Assembly (NCBI GenBank): GCA_016707705.1
Contig: JADJHD010000021.1
Location: forward strand, 26,910-90,909
Direction: 5' to 3'
Length of the DNA: 64,000 nucleotides
DNA from: Bacteroidales bacterium
GTDB lineage: Bacteria > Bacteroidota > Bacteroidia > Bacteroidales > UBA4417
Position 1 is the first letter of the stretch. Each line of letters opens with the position of its first letter. Positions 55,406 through 63,753 of the stretch are shown one piece after another. Made by a program: the position numbers and the translations under genes. The notes under the pieces are model-generated. The model had not been told where the DNA came from and searched no databases. It saw only the letters and a list, made by a program, of their open reading frames with translations.

Positions 55406-56281
55406 ATGAAAAAACTATTTATAGCCTTTTCCCTATTTATTGCTTTCACTATCGCATCCCATGCACAAATCCCCAATAACGGGTTTGAAAACTGGACAGC
55501 CAACGCAAATGGCATTTCCCTCGACGGCTGGTGGTGCTCAAATGACTCCATAAACCCCGATAACACCTATTTCCCGGTTTCCCGCTCCACCGACCATTAC
55601 CCGCTTTCCCTGGGCAGCTATTCCATCCGTTTGGAATCAAATTCAGCCTTTCACAACTGGGAAGCCTACGGACTCGCATACCCGGGAGCATACAGGGAAG
55701 GCGAACCCCCTGCATTTCCGGTTACCGGACACCCCATGGCCCTTAGGGGATACTATAAATATTTTCCCACCAACGGCGATCAGATGAGTATTCGCTGGAT
55801 ACTCTATAAAAATGGAGGTACTGTGACCGGTGGTGAATTCACTGATGGCACAGAGGTTACCGAATGGACATCCTTCAATATTCCCATAGTGGATAATGCA
55901 TATGATGATGCCGACAGTGCCCGCATCACCCTCTCAGCCTTCAACTGGAATGGCGGACTGATAGGGAACTCGGTGCTTTATGTCGACAACCTGAGTTTCG
56001 ATAATCTCCTTACCACAGGCCCCGGCTCCAAAGCGGAATTCCGTGGAACATATTTTTCCCCAAATCCCGCCACAGACTTCATCACCCTGAATGCAGCCGT
56101 AAAAGCCAATTCCATCCTTTCTGTCAGTATCTATGACGCCCTGGGTAATCTTTATTCCACCATCCTGCTAAAGCCTGAGCAGCGTCAAATAGATCTCTCC
56201 TCCCTTAAATCCGGTCTCTACATCCTCGAAATCCGCACCCGCGATGCCGTCAAGGTTGAAAAGCTCATCGTTAAAAGGTAG
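55406..56281 (+). CDS. Secreted protein with beta-sandwich and T9SS sorting domain
   Basis: This 291-residue protein has a signal peptide (LFIAFSLFIAFTIASHAQ), then IPNNGFENW, the start typical of carbohydrate-binding-like (PCMD/CBM) beta-sandwiches in Bacteroidota. The stretch LRGYYKYFP and NSVLYVDNLSF are its later strands. The C-terminus is a type A sorting domain: FSPNPATDFITLN, SIYDALGN, then LKSGLYILEIRT and KLIVKR. It is exported by type IX secretion and held at the surface. No catalytic residue set is visible. Confidence 0.85.
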   Translation: MKKLFIAFSLFIAFTIASHAQIPNNGFENWTANANGISLDGWWCSNDSINPDNTYFPVSRSTDHYPLSLGSYSIRLESNSAFHNWEAYGLAYPGAYREGEPPAFPVTGHPMALRGYYKYFPTNGDQMSIRWILYKNGGTVTGGEFTDGTEVTEWTSFNIPIVDNAYDDADSARITLSAFNWNGGLIGNSVLYVDNLSFDNLLTTGPGSKAEFRGTYFSPNPATDFITLNAAVKANSILSVSIYDALGNLYSTILLKPEQRQIDLSSLKSGLYILEIRTRDAVKVEKLIVKR

Positions 56282-56690
56282 TTTTTAGTAGTTTAGTTTT
56301 TAGTGTTCGGTATCCTTAGTGTTCCTCAGTGTCCTTAGTGCCTTAGTGGTTCTAATATTCTGCCATTAGCACATATTAGAACACAGATGACACTGATCCG
56401 CCAGCTGGCGGACTGATTTCCACTGATCTGATTTCCCCGAACACTAACAACCTACCTCTACGATTGTATGACTATTGAATGACTATCGTATGACCACCTT
56501 GTCCATGACCATCGCATGACAATTGTCTCCCCCCACCCCTAAATTTTCACTATCTTTATATCACCAAACACCAACCCAGCATCTCAATTAAACTTACAGA
56601 ATATTCAGCATTCCGACTTGTAAGCAATTAGTCTATCAAGGAAAAGCCGAAAACCTCAAAGAGTAGGCATTACACACAAATTTCAATACC
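56282..56690. repeat. Composite intergenic repeat, copy 7
   Basis: Nearly the same modules as copy 6: TAGTTTTTAGTGTTCGG, CCTTAGTGCCTTAGTGGTT, CATTAGCACATATTAGAACA, then CTGA-TCCGCCAGCTGGCGGA-CTGA at 56393-56416, then TTTCCACTGATCTGATTTCC. TGTATGACTATTGAATGAC units follow at 56460-56530. CTATCTTTATATC at about 56550 could be the -7 element for the next gene. No gene is seen. Confidence 0.75.
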
Positions 56691-57473
56691 ATGGCCTCAG
56701 CACAGGGACAATATACCGATGAACTAAAAAGGAAATTCGGTTATTATGCTACATGGAATCCGGGAGTTCCATTGAAACTCGGAGATATCGGGACATTAAA
56801 GGACAATGTATTTACCCGTCTGTCAACACTTGAAGATTTTAAAATCAAATTCGATATTCGCCCCGACGAAACAAAAACACCCCTGGAGCACAACTCCCAG
56901 GGCAGTGTTTCAGTAACCACCAAATTATCAGGCACAGTCGCACCCCAGGGAAGCGCCTTAACCAACCTGGATGCCGGCATCATCGTGGAGTTCACCAAGG
57001 AGAATTCAACCCTGTTTAAAGCGAACAACACCACCTCTCCATCCATCAAGGACGCCATCAAGCTTGGCAACCAGATTCTGGAGCTCTACAAAAAGGGGAA
57101 ATGGAATAAAAACTGGGTAATAATCACCGAACTGGTAGAAGCCGAGAATGCCACCATTATTATTTCCAATAATTCAAACGGGAAGATCGAATTAAAAGCA
57201 AATGCCAATATTGATGCACCAACATTCGATATTGCCGATGCCGAATTTAAATTCTCAACCCAATTCTCCAGGGGACTGGAAACCAAGATTATTTCTGCCG
57301 AGGGACTCACTCCCCTTTTCAAGATAATGGGCATCAAGACCAGGATCTTTCTTCCTCCCATCTTCAAGTCCGCCAACGTACAGCCCTTCGATCTCCTCAC
57401 CCCCGATTCCGCCAGGAATGAGCACAAGAATGATATTTTCTTCGGCTACATCTCCAGCGACCTCCGGGAGTAA
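56691..57473 (+). CDS. Hypothetical cytoplasmic protein
   Basis: This 260-residue protein has no signal peptide or membrane helix. It starts DELKRKFGYYATWNPGVPLKLGDIG-like (residues 8-32, written in part), then alternating strands such as DFKIKFDIRP and SVSVTTKLSG, a helix (SIKDAIKLGNQILELYKKG) and further strands with ATIIISNNSNGKIEL. The ending RIFLPPIFKS and DIFFGYISSDLRE seems conserved-looking. I do not recognise a family. It is isolated between two repeat copies; a beta-rich core with a central helix is all that can be said. Confidence 0.6.
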   Translation: MASAQGQYTDELKRKFGYYATWNPGVPLKLGDIGTLKDNVFTRLSTLEDFKIKFDIRPDETKTPLEHNSQGSVSVTTKLSGTVAPQGSALTNLDAGIIVEFTKENSTLFKANNTTSPSIKDAIKLGNQILELYKKGKWNKNWVIITELVEAENATIIISNNSNGKIELKANANIDAPTFDIADAEFKFSTQFSRGLETKIISAEGLTPLFKIMGIKTRIFLPPIFKSANVQPFDLLTPDSARNEHKNDIFFGYISSDLRE

Positions 57474-58050
57474 GCCTTTTGTAATCTTCTTTTATTGAAA
57501 ATCTAACGACCACCCACCAGTTCTCCGCTGCGGGAACGTTCTGGGTTCTTAGTGTCCCTCAGTGTCCTTAGTGCCTTAGTGGTTCTAATAATTTGCCAGT
57601 AGCACAAATTAGAACACAGATGACACAGATGAAACTGATCCGCCAGCCGGCGGACTGATTAGATCTCTCCGAACACCAACAATCTACCAACAACAATTGC
57701 ATGACCATTGTATGACAATCGTCTGACTTTCAAACTTGACCACTTTTCCGCCAGCCGGCGGATTGTCTTTGTCCTTTTGTCTTTTACCTTCTTTCCCACT
57801 TTTATCTTTTGTCTTTGTCCTTTTGTCTTCTTTCCTCACTTTTATCTTTTGTCTTTGTCCTTTTGTCTTTTTTTCGTCCACACCTTGTCCACATATAGAT
57901 AATTCTCTTATATTTAACCGCTTTTGTAAGCCCTGCTATATCGAAATTATAAAATAAGGTTCTCTATGTATCCACTTTGACCTAATTGTTAGATTAAAGA
58001 CTAATAAAGGATTCTAGAAGACTGATTGAAGATAATGAATATATATAAAA
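57474..58050. repeat. Composite intergenic repeat, copy 8, and AT-rich lead-in to the RT locus
   Basis: Bases 57540-57660 hold the composite repeat with a GC palindrome (57639-57654) again between CTGA and CTGA. TTGCATGACCATTGTATGAC units lie at 57695-57728, a second palindrome at 57747-57762, and C/T-rich units to about 57875. From about 57895 the sequence becomes AT-rich and starts the RT-linked region. No gene is seen. Confidence 0.7.
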
Positions 58051-58393
58051 TTTGGGGGGCAGATGAGATGGTCGGAACATTACGTTTAGCTACAATGAAC
58101 CGCTAGGATATATGCTAGTTGGGAAAGGATATACCAATTTCCAAATAATTCGCAAGAATTAATGAGGAAACTGTTATAAACAGAGTCAAGAATCTTGACT
58201 GCCTGAAGTTGAATCTGAGAAATAGCTTCTTTAGCATTATTGAAATGTTTAAGATTGATGTAACAAAGGTAACAACTTCTATACCTGAATAGAGTAGCGT
58301 CGCCCAACTCTGTAAAGAGGGAAAGCTTCGAGGTTTTAGAACCAGAGCATGTAAGTTTCTAACCTGCTACGTAACCTGCCCCCCTGCTTTTTT
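58051..58393 (+). ncRNA. Structured RNA linked to the reverse transcriptase (candidate template RNA)
   Basis: The ends pair over a long distance: GGGGGGCAG (58054-58062) with CTGCCCCCC (58376-58384), and inside it TTACGTttAGC (58080-58090) with GCTACGTAA (58366-58374). Within are further hairpins: TAATTC-GCAA-GAATTA (58146-58161) inside TTTCC/GGAAA; CTGTT-ATA-AACAG (58171-58183); AGTCAAG-AAT-CTTGACT (58184-58200); GAAGTTG (58205) with CAACTTC (58273); CTCT-GTAA-AGAG (58308-58319); GGTT-TTAG-AACC (58332-58343). A run of six T follows the closing stem, four bases before the RT start codon. The known DRT2 systems have a structured template RNA at this place. The interior is stop-free on the minus strand for 90 codons (58358-58089). 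Confidence 0.65.
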
Positions 58394-58397
58394 AATT

Positions 58398-59933
58398 ATG
58401 AAAGAATTTGAAGATTGGTTTAAGATTAAGAAATATCCCCATATAGGAAAGCCTATTAAAATCAAAGATTATGATAGGATAAGCGATTATGTGAATAATC
58501 CAGAAAAAGTAAGAAAACATAGCTTTCTGCCATTCATCCATAAAACGATTTTGAAAAGAAAATATAGAGCAAACAAAATCAATTTATTAAAAAATCCAAG
58601 TGGAAAGAGGCGAAGAGTAAAAGATAATCCCAAAGAAAGACCAATATACTACTCATCACATATCGATGCGATGGTTTTTTCAAAATATAATAGTATACTA
58701 ATAGAGGCATATGAGAAGTACATAGAAAACGAACCTTATAATGAATCAATCGTTGCTTACCGAAAGATACCAGTAGTTAAAGGCAAAAAGGGAAACAAAT
58801 GCAATATTGACTTTACAAAAGCAGCCTTTGAATATATTAAGATAAATCAGGGTAAAAAATTGACCGTAATAGTTGCTGATATTACCTCATTCTTTGATAG
58901 TTTAAATCATAAAATTTTAAAGAGGAAGTGGGCAGAGGTCTTGAATCATAAAGCTCTGCCTCCTGACCATTTTAATCTATTCAAAACTCTAACAAGAATA
59001 AAGTATGTTGAATCTGCTCAATTATTTGACGTATATAATCAAACGGTCATAGTAGAGCGAGGTGTTCCTTGCTCTTCAACAAAAAAAGAATACAAAAAGA
59101 AAAGAATTAATAGCATTAAATATTTTAGAGAGAAAAATGTTATTTCATATTGTTATAAGGATGAGTTTCTTAAGAATAATTTGAGCCTTATAAAGTCAAA
59201 AAATAATAAAACAGGAATTCCACAAGGGAGCCCCATTAGTGCTACTCTAGCAAACATTTATATGTTGGATTTTGATAGAGTAATCTATGAGAAAATTAAT
59301 TTATTGAAGGGATATTATCAAAGATATAGCGATGATATAATAATTGTTTGTGAAAGACAAAGTGAAGAAGAAGTCATATCATTAATTCGCACTACAATAA
59401 ATGGTGAACTGGCTGCTCTTGATATTGAATCTAAGAAAACAAAACTGTATCATTTTGAAATGGTAGATGGGAAGTATAAAGGTTTTGCAATAAATGAGAA
59501 AACTAAAGAAGCCAATTATAACCTACCTTTAAATTACCTAGGGTTTTCATTTGATGGTCAACGAGTTTTAATAAAAAATGCTGGATTCTCAAAATTTTAT
59601 AGATCCATGAAGAAAGCTTTTAATATGGCAGCTTCATTCGCTATAAAGAGTAAAAATCCTGATAAAACCATTTTTAAATCTAGATTATATAAGCGATTCA
59701 CATATAAAGGAGCAAACAGAAGATTGATTTTTCGACCATTAAAAAGTAACCCAAAAGTGTATAAAGTTTCGAGGGAATTTGATTGGGGCAATTATCTCAC
59801 GTATGTTTATAAAGCTAATGAAACAATGAAGGCAATAAATGAGAATAATGCCATTAGAAAGCAAAGTCGAAAAGTCTGGAGAGTGTTTCATAAATTATTA
59901 AGTGAAAATGAACTTAAGGTTACAAAAAATTGA
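58398..59933 (+). CDS. Defence-type reverse transcriptase, DRT2/UG2-like
   Basis: This 511-residue protein has reverse transcriptase motifs in order: ERPIYYSSHIDAMVFS near 80-95, VADITSFFDSLNH at 159-171 (first catalytic Asp161), GIPQGSPISATLANIYM at 273-289, YQRYSDDIIIVC at 307-318 with the catalytic YSDD (310-313), and LNYLGFSFDG at 378-387. It lacks a retron VTG motif and group II intron maturase or endonuclease domains. The start MKEFEDWF.IKKYPHIG and the SATLANIYMLDFD stretch resemble, from memory, the Drt2 antiviral class, which works alone with an upstream RNA. The C-terminal 110 residues are basic and helical (RNA binding). Composition is far more AT-rich than the genes before 57474, suggesting transfer. 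Class assignment is from memory and needs a profile search. Confidence 0.8.
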   Translation: MKEFEDWFKIKKYPHIGKPIKIKDYDRISDYVNNPEKVRKHSFLPFIHKTILKRKYRANKINLLKNPSGKRRRVKDNPKERPIYYSSHIDAMVFSKYNSILIEAYEKYIENEPYNESIVAYRKIPVVKGKKGNKCNIDFTKAAFEYIKINQGKKLTVIVADITSFFDSLNHKILKRKWAEVLNHKALPPDHFNLFKTLTRIKYVESAQLFDVYNQTVIVERGVPCSSTKKEYKKKRINSIKYFREKNVISYCYKDEFLKNNLSLIKSKNNKTGIPQGSPISATLANIYMLDFDRVIYEKINLLKGYYQRYSDDIIIVCERQSEEEVISLIRTTINGELAALDIESKKTKLYHFEMVDGKYKGFAINEKTKEANYNLPLNYLGFSFDGQRVLIKNAGFSKFYRSMKKAFNMAASFAIKSKNPDKTIFKSRLYKRFTYKGANRRLIFRPLKSNPKVYKVSREFDWGNYLTYVYKANETMKAINENNAIRKQSRKVWRVFHKLLSENELKVTKN

Positions 59934-60226
59934 GGATAGATAAACTTACTTGTCTTTAACATTTCAGTGACAATAAAGAACATACCCTCGAGTGTGATGT
60001 GTTTTGTTTATTTAAATCTAGAGCCTGACTGAGATGGAAAAACTTGCAAAACCTTTATTGTTGATCCATGTCTTTGTGTTGTAAACTTTGAAAATTATTA
60101 ACTAATAAAAAATAGAATGACACCATTAGGCCCAAATGCAAGTGATCTTACAAAATTAACAGTGAGATTAATCAAATAGTTAATCAAAGGTATCTGATAA
60201 CTACCGCTGCAATTACAATATTTGGT

Positions 60227-60676
60227 GTGTTTATGGGATTGCTATATCCCAAAAAGTCAGATGAATTGTTATTTGTTTCTCAGTATAATTTTGGGCTTAT
60301 TCTGCTTGAATTATTATTATTGCTTCTTTTCATTTATAGTCATTTTCTAAAAGTAATGCTACGAGTATTTACAAATTACATTTTGATTACGAAAGTTTCT
60401 AATTGGGAAATGGATTGGTTAAGCTATAGGAAAAGGCCCTATTGGGGATATTCAAAAGCTCAAGCTATTATTTTTCTCATTTTGGGCGTAATTATAAATA
60501 CATATCCATTTGTCCTCACAGCATTGTGGCAATCTAAAATTGATACTTATAGAACTGTTACTTCAGTAATACTTGCCTCAATATCTATACTTTATTTTTT
60601 CTCTGTTCTGGGTATAACATTCTTTGGATTGTTTGATTTTGAAAAATATTCAAGAGCAAAGTGGGAAAATCTATGA
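60227..60676 (+). CDS. Small multi-pass membrane protein beside the RT, probably frameshifted
   Basis: The 149-residue frame from GTG 60227 has three or four hydrophobic segments (FGLILLELLLLLLFIYSHF, IIFLILGVIINTYPFVLTAL, VILASISILYFFSVLGITFF). The frame is open further upstream to 60146 and there encodes INSEINQIVNQRYLI and TTAAITIFGVFMGLLYP, a convincing first membrane helix, but has no start codon. An ATG at 60117 in another frame begins MTPLGPNASDLTK and stops at 60179. Joining the two near 60150 would give one protein of about 185 residues. So this is a frameshifted gene or one with a non-standard start. The 293-base gap between the RT and GTG shows nothing else. It could be a membrane effector of the RT system, by location only. 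Confidence 0.55.
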   Translation: MFMGLLYPKKSDELLFVSQYNFGLILLELLLLLLFIYSHFLKVMLRVFTNYILITKVSNWEMDWLSYRKRPYWGYSKAQAIIFLILGVIINTYPFVLTALWQSKIDTYRTVTSVILASISILYFFSVLGITFFGLFDFEKYSRAKWENL

Positions 60677-60881
60677 TTTGATTTTTATGCACTAAAACGC
60701 TTTTGATTATTATATTATACATTATTTTGTAAACTCCACTATGAAAGAGTAGTAATTCTAGTGTATGTAAATAAATATATTTTTTATCGATGCTTGTAAT
60801 ACTGGCAATTCAAAAATCAATTATTTAGCCAACTAATACATATGTTAAATATTATTTCCCTCTCCACCCACCCAAATTTAA

Positions 60882-60889
60882 TACATTTG
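60882..60889 (+). promoter_or_regulatory. -7 promoter element TACATTTG before hsdR
   Basis: Exact TAnnTTTG match 33 bases upstream of the hsdR ATG at 60922, in an AT-rich gap of 245 bases that has no gene. Confidence 0.45.
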
Positions 60890-60921
60890 AACTTTGATTG
60901 ATTCTGCACCACTGCTTTTGA

Positions 60922-63753
60922 ATGAAGAACGAGAAACTGACAAGGAAGGAAATAATTGACACCCGCCTGAAAGCTGCGGACTGGAATATTACTGACCGGA
61001 CTCAGGTGGTGGAAGAATTTGATATCCTGCTTAGAGTCGAGGATGAACCGGCGACGCCTTATTCCGGGCATCAATACAGCGACTACGTCCTGTTGGGTAG
61101 GGATGGGAAACCACTGGCTGTGGTTGAAGCTAAAAAAACTTCTGTTGATGCGGCTCTCGGACGGGAACAGGCAAAACAGTATTGCTATAATATTCAATCA
61201 ACAATAGGCGGGGAGCTGCCTTTTTGCTTTTATACCAACGGGTACGATATTTATTTCTGGGATTTGGAGAATTATCCACCCAAAAAAGTTTACGGTTTTC
61301 CAACCCGCGATGATCTTGAACGCTACGCTTATCTTCGAAAAGCAAGAAAATCCTTGGTCGGGGAACTTATGAATACTAAAATTGCCGGAAGAACCTATCA
61401 AATTCAATCCATCCGTGCAGTTATGGAAGCGGTTGAAAAAAGAAGGCGTAAATTCCTGTTGGTAATGGCTACCGGTACCGGCAAAACCAGAACCTGTATC
61501 GCATTGGTTGATGCGCTTATGCGTGCCGGATGGACGGAAAGGGTTTTGTTCCTGGTTGACAGAATCGCACTTCGGGACCAAACACTTGACGCCTTTAAGG
61601 AGCATCTGCCAAATGAACCTCGCTGGCCTAAACCAAGTGAGAAAGAAATTGCTACTGACAGAAGGATTTATGTTTCAACCTATCCTACAATGTTGAATAT
61701 AATCCGGAATGAAGAAAAATCATTAAGCCCTCATTTCTTTGACCTGATAGTGGTTGACGAAAGCCATCGCAGCATTTATAATACCTACAAGGAAATCCTG
61801 GATTATTTCAATACAATCACACTGGGACTGACCGCAACCCCAACTGATGTGATTGATCACAATACATTTCAATTGTTTGAGTGTGAAGATGGTGTTCCAA
61901 CCTTTGCCTATTCTTACGATGAAGCGGTAAATCATATTCCTCCCTTCCTGAGCAATTTTCAGGTAATGAAAATCAAAACCAGATTTCAGAATGAGGGAAT
62001 AAACAAAAGGACAATTACTCTGGAAGACCAGCAGAAATTGATACTCGAAGGCAAAGAGATCGAAGAGATAAATTACGAGGGAACTGAGCTTGAAAAGAAG
62101 GTAATTAACAGGGGTACCAATGCTTTGATTGTCCGTGAATTCATGGAAGAATGCATCAAGGATGCCAATGGAGTATTGCCAGGCAAAAGCATTTTCTTCT
62201 GTATCTCAAAAGCTCATGCAAGAAGAGTGGAAGAGATTTTCGATTCACTTTATCCTGAATACAAGGGTGAATTGGCAAAAGTGCTGGTAAGTGAAGATCC
62301 CCGGGTTTATGGCAATGGGGGCTTGTTCCAGCAGTTTGTGAGTAACGATATGCCCCGAATTGCCATTAGCGTGGATATGCTTGATACAGGAATTGATGTG
62401 CGGGAATTGGTTAACCTTGTTTTTGCAAAACCTGTTTACAGTTACACCAAGTTCTGGCAAATGATTGGCAGGGGCACCCGATTGCTTGAACCCGAGAAAA
62501 TAAAACCATGGTGCACCAAAAAGGATAATTTCCTGATTCTGGATTGCTGGGATAACTTTGAATATTTTAAGCTCAATCCGGGAGGTAAGGAATTAAAACC
62601 ACAGATTCCTTTGCCAGTGCGCTTGTTTGGGGCTAGATTGGAGAAAATTGAAGAAGCTCAGTCTCAAAGCAATTCTGAGATCGTCACCAAAGAAGTCCGG
62701 AATATCAGAAAACAACTTGAGACCTTGCCGAAAAATTCGGTGGTCATCATGGAAGCCCGCAATGATATGCAGCGTTTGGAGGATGAGAACTTCTGGACCA
62801 ACCTGACTTCTGACAAAATTGACTTCTTAAAGGCAGTCGTAAAACCCTTGCTTCGCACAGTTGCGGATGTGGATTTTAAAGCCATGCGATTTGAAAAGGA
62901 TATTGTAGAAGTGTCACTGGCTTTTCTTCAAGGTGACACAACACCCTACGCAAAACCGGGGTCAATCGACGATGTGCTTCAATCGAAGTTTGAAACCCTG
63001 AGAGATAGTATCATTGAAGTAATTGGAGAGCTTCCGCTAAGTATCAACATCGTAGCAAGAGAGCAGGATTTAATTCGTCTGGCACAAAGCAGGCATTTCT
63101 GGGCTACCATTTCCGAAGAAAAATTCGATTTACTGATCGAGAAGCTTTCACCTCTGATGAAGTATCGTGAATCGGTAATTCCTCTGGCACCAGCCAGTTT
63201 CAATCTGAAAGACCTGGTTTTCGAAAAGGAATTTATTGAATTTGGCCCTCAGCATGAGGCTTTAAGTGTAGCCAAATACCGGGAATTTGTAGAGATGAAA
63301 ATCAATGAATTGGTTCTCAGCAGTCCGGTATTGCAAAAGCTCAAGCAAGGGAATGATATAACAGATGAAGAAGCAGAGCAGCTGGCAGAAGAACTGCACA
63401 ATGAACATCCGCATATTACCATTGATCTGCTTCGAAAAGTTTACAACCATCGCAAAGCTGCATTGGTGCAATTTATCAAGCATATCCTGGGCATTCAGCA
63501 GTTGGAATCCTTTGCTGAAACTGTTACCAAAGCCTTTGAGGATTTTATTTCAAGGCATAGCTATCTTACCAGCAGGCAATTGCAGTTTCTTGATTTGCTC
63601 AGGAATTTTGTGCTTGAAAAAGGTGATGTAAGCAAACGCAATCTGATTGAATCTCCCTTTACCTTGCTTCACCCCGAAGGAATCAGGGGTATATTCAATC
63701 AAAAAGAAATTGAAGAAATTCTGCGTTTAACTGAAAAAGTATTAGCGGCATAA
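60922..63753 (+). CDS. hsdR: Type I restriction enzyme, motor/nuclease subunit HsdR
   Basis: This 943-residue protein begins with a PD-(D/E)xK nuclease domain: YSDYVLLGRDGKPLAVVEAKK has Asp54 and the E-A-K at 69-71. The translocase follows: Walker A ATGTGKT (183-189), DESH (279-282), LTATP (303-307), and the helicase end motif WQMIGRGTRLLEP. The C-terminal 300 residues are the helical domain of EcoEI-like HsdR. It needs HsdM and HsdS to cut DNA; neither is upstream, so they should follow beyond the window. The next gene starts immediately after its stop (TAAATG), so the operon continues. Confidence 0.94.
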   Translation: MKNEKLTRKEIIDTRLKAADWNITDRTQVVEEFDILLRVEDEPATPYSGHQYSDYVLLGRDGKPLAVVEAKKTSVDAALGREQAKQYCYNIQSTIGGELPFCFYTNGYDIYFWDLENYPPKKVYGFPTRDDLERYAYLRKARKSLVGELMNTKIAGRTYQIQSIRAVMEAVEKRRRKFLLVMATGTGKTRTCIALVDALMRAGWTERVLFLVDRIALRDQTLDAFKEHLPNEPRWPKPSEKEIATDRRIYVSTYPTMLNIIRNEEKSLSPHFFDLIVVDESHRSIYNTYKEILDYFNTITLGLTATPTDVIDHNTFQLFECEDGVPTFAYSYDEAVNHIPPFLSNFQVMKIKTRFQNEGINKRTITLEDQQKLILEGKEIEEINYEGTELEKKVINRGTNALIVREFMEECIKDANGVLPGKSIFFCISKAHARRVEEIFDSLYPEYKGELAKVLVSEDPRVYGNGGLFQQFVSNDMPRIAISVDMLDTGIDVRELVNLVFAKPVYSYTKFWQMIGRGTRLLEPEKIKPWCTKKDNFLILDCWDNFEYFKLNPGGKELKPQIPLPVRLFGARLEKIEEAQSQSNSEIVTKEVRNIRKQLETLPKNSVVIMEARNDMQRLEDENFWTNLTSDKIDFLKAVVKPLLRTVADVDFKAMRFEKDIVEVSLAFLQGDTTPYAKPGSIDDVLQSKFETLRDSIIEVIGELPLSINIVAREQDLIRLAQSRHFWATISEEKFDLLIEKLSPLMKYRESVIPLAPASFNLKDLVFEKEFIEFGPQHEALSVAKYREFVEMKINELVLSSPVLQKLKQGNDITDEEAEQLAEELHNEHPHITIDLLRKVYNHRKAALVQFIKHILGIQQLESFAETVTKAFEDFISRHSYLTSRQLQFLDLLRNFVLEKGDVSKRNLIESPFTLLHPEGIRGIFNQKEIEEILRLTEKVLAA

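Noticed and set aside
54904..57895. CRISPR array
   Set aside because: The repeats are degenerate, modular and hundreds of bases apart with genes between them, without regular spacers or cas genes.
58086..58307. Minus-strand 73-codon frame as an ordinary gene
   Set aside because: It lies wholly inside the structured RNA, begins at a TTG and has no ribosome site; it is reported only as a possible repeat-derived frame.
58051..59933. Classical retron (msr-msd plus RT)
   Set aside because: No VTG motif after the YxDD block, RNA lacks the inverted repeat a1/a2 plus branching-G layout, and the RT reads as a UG/DRT type.
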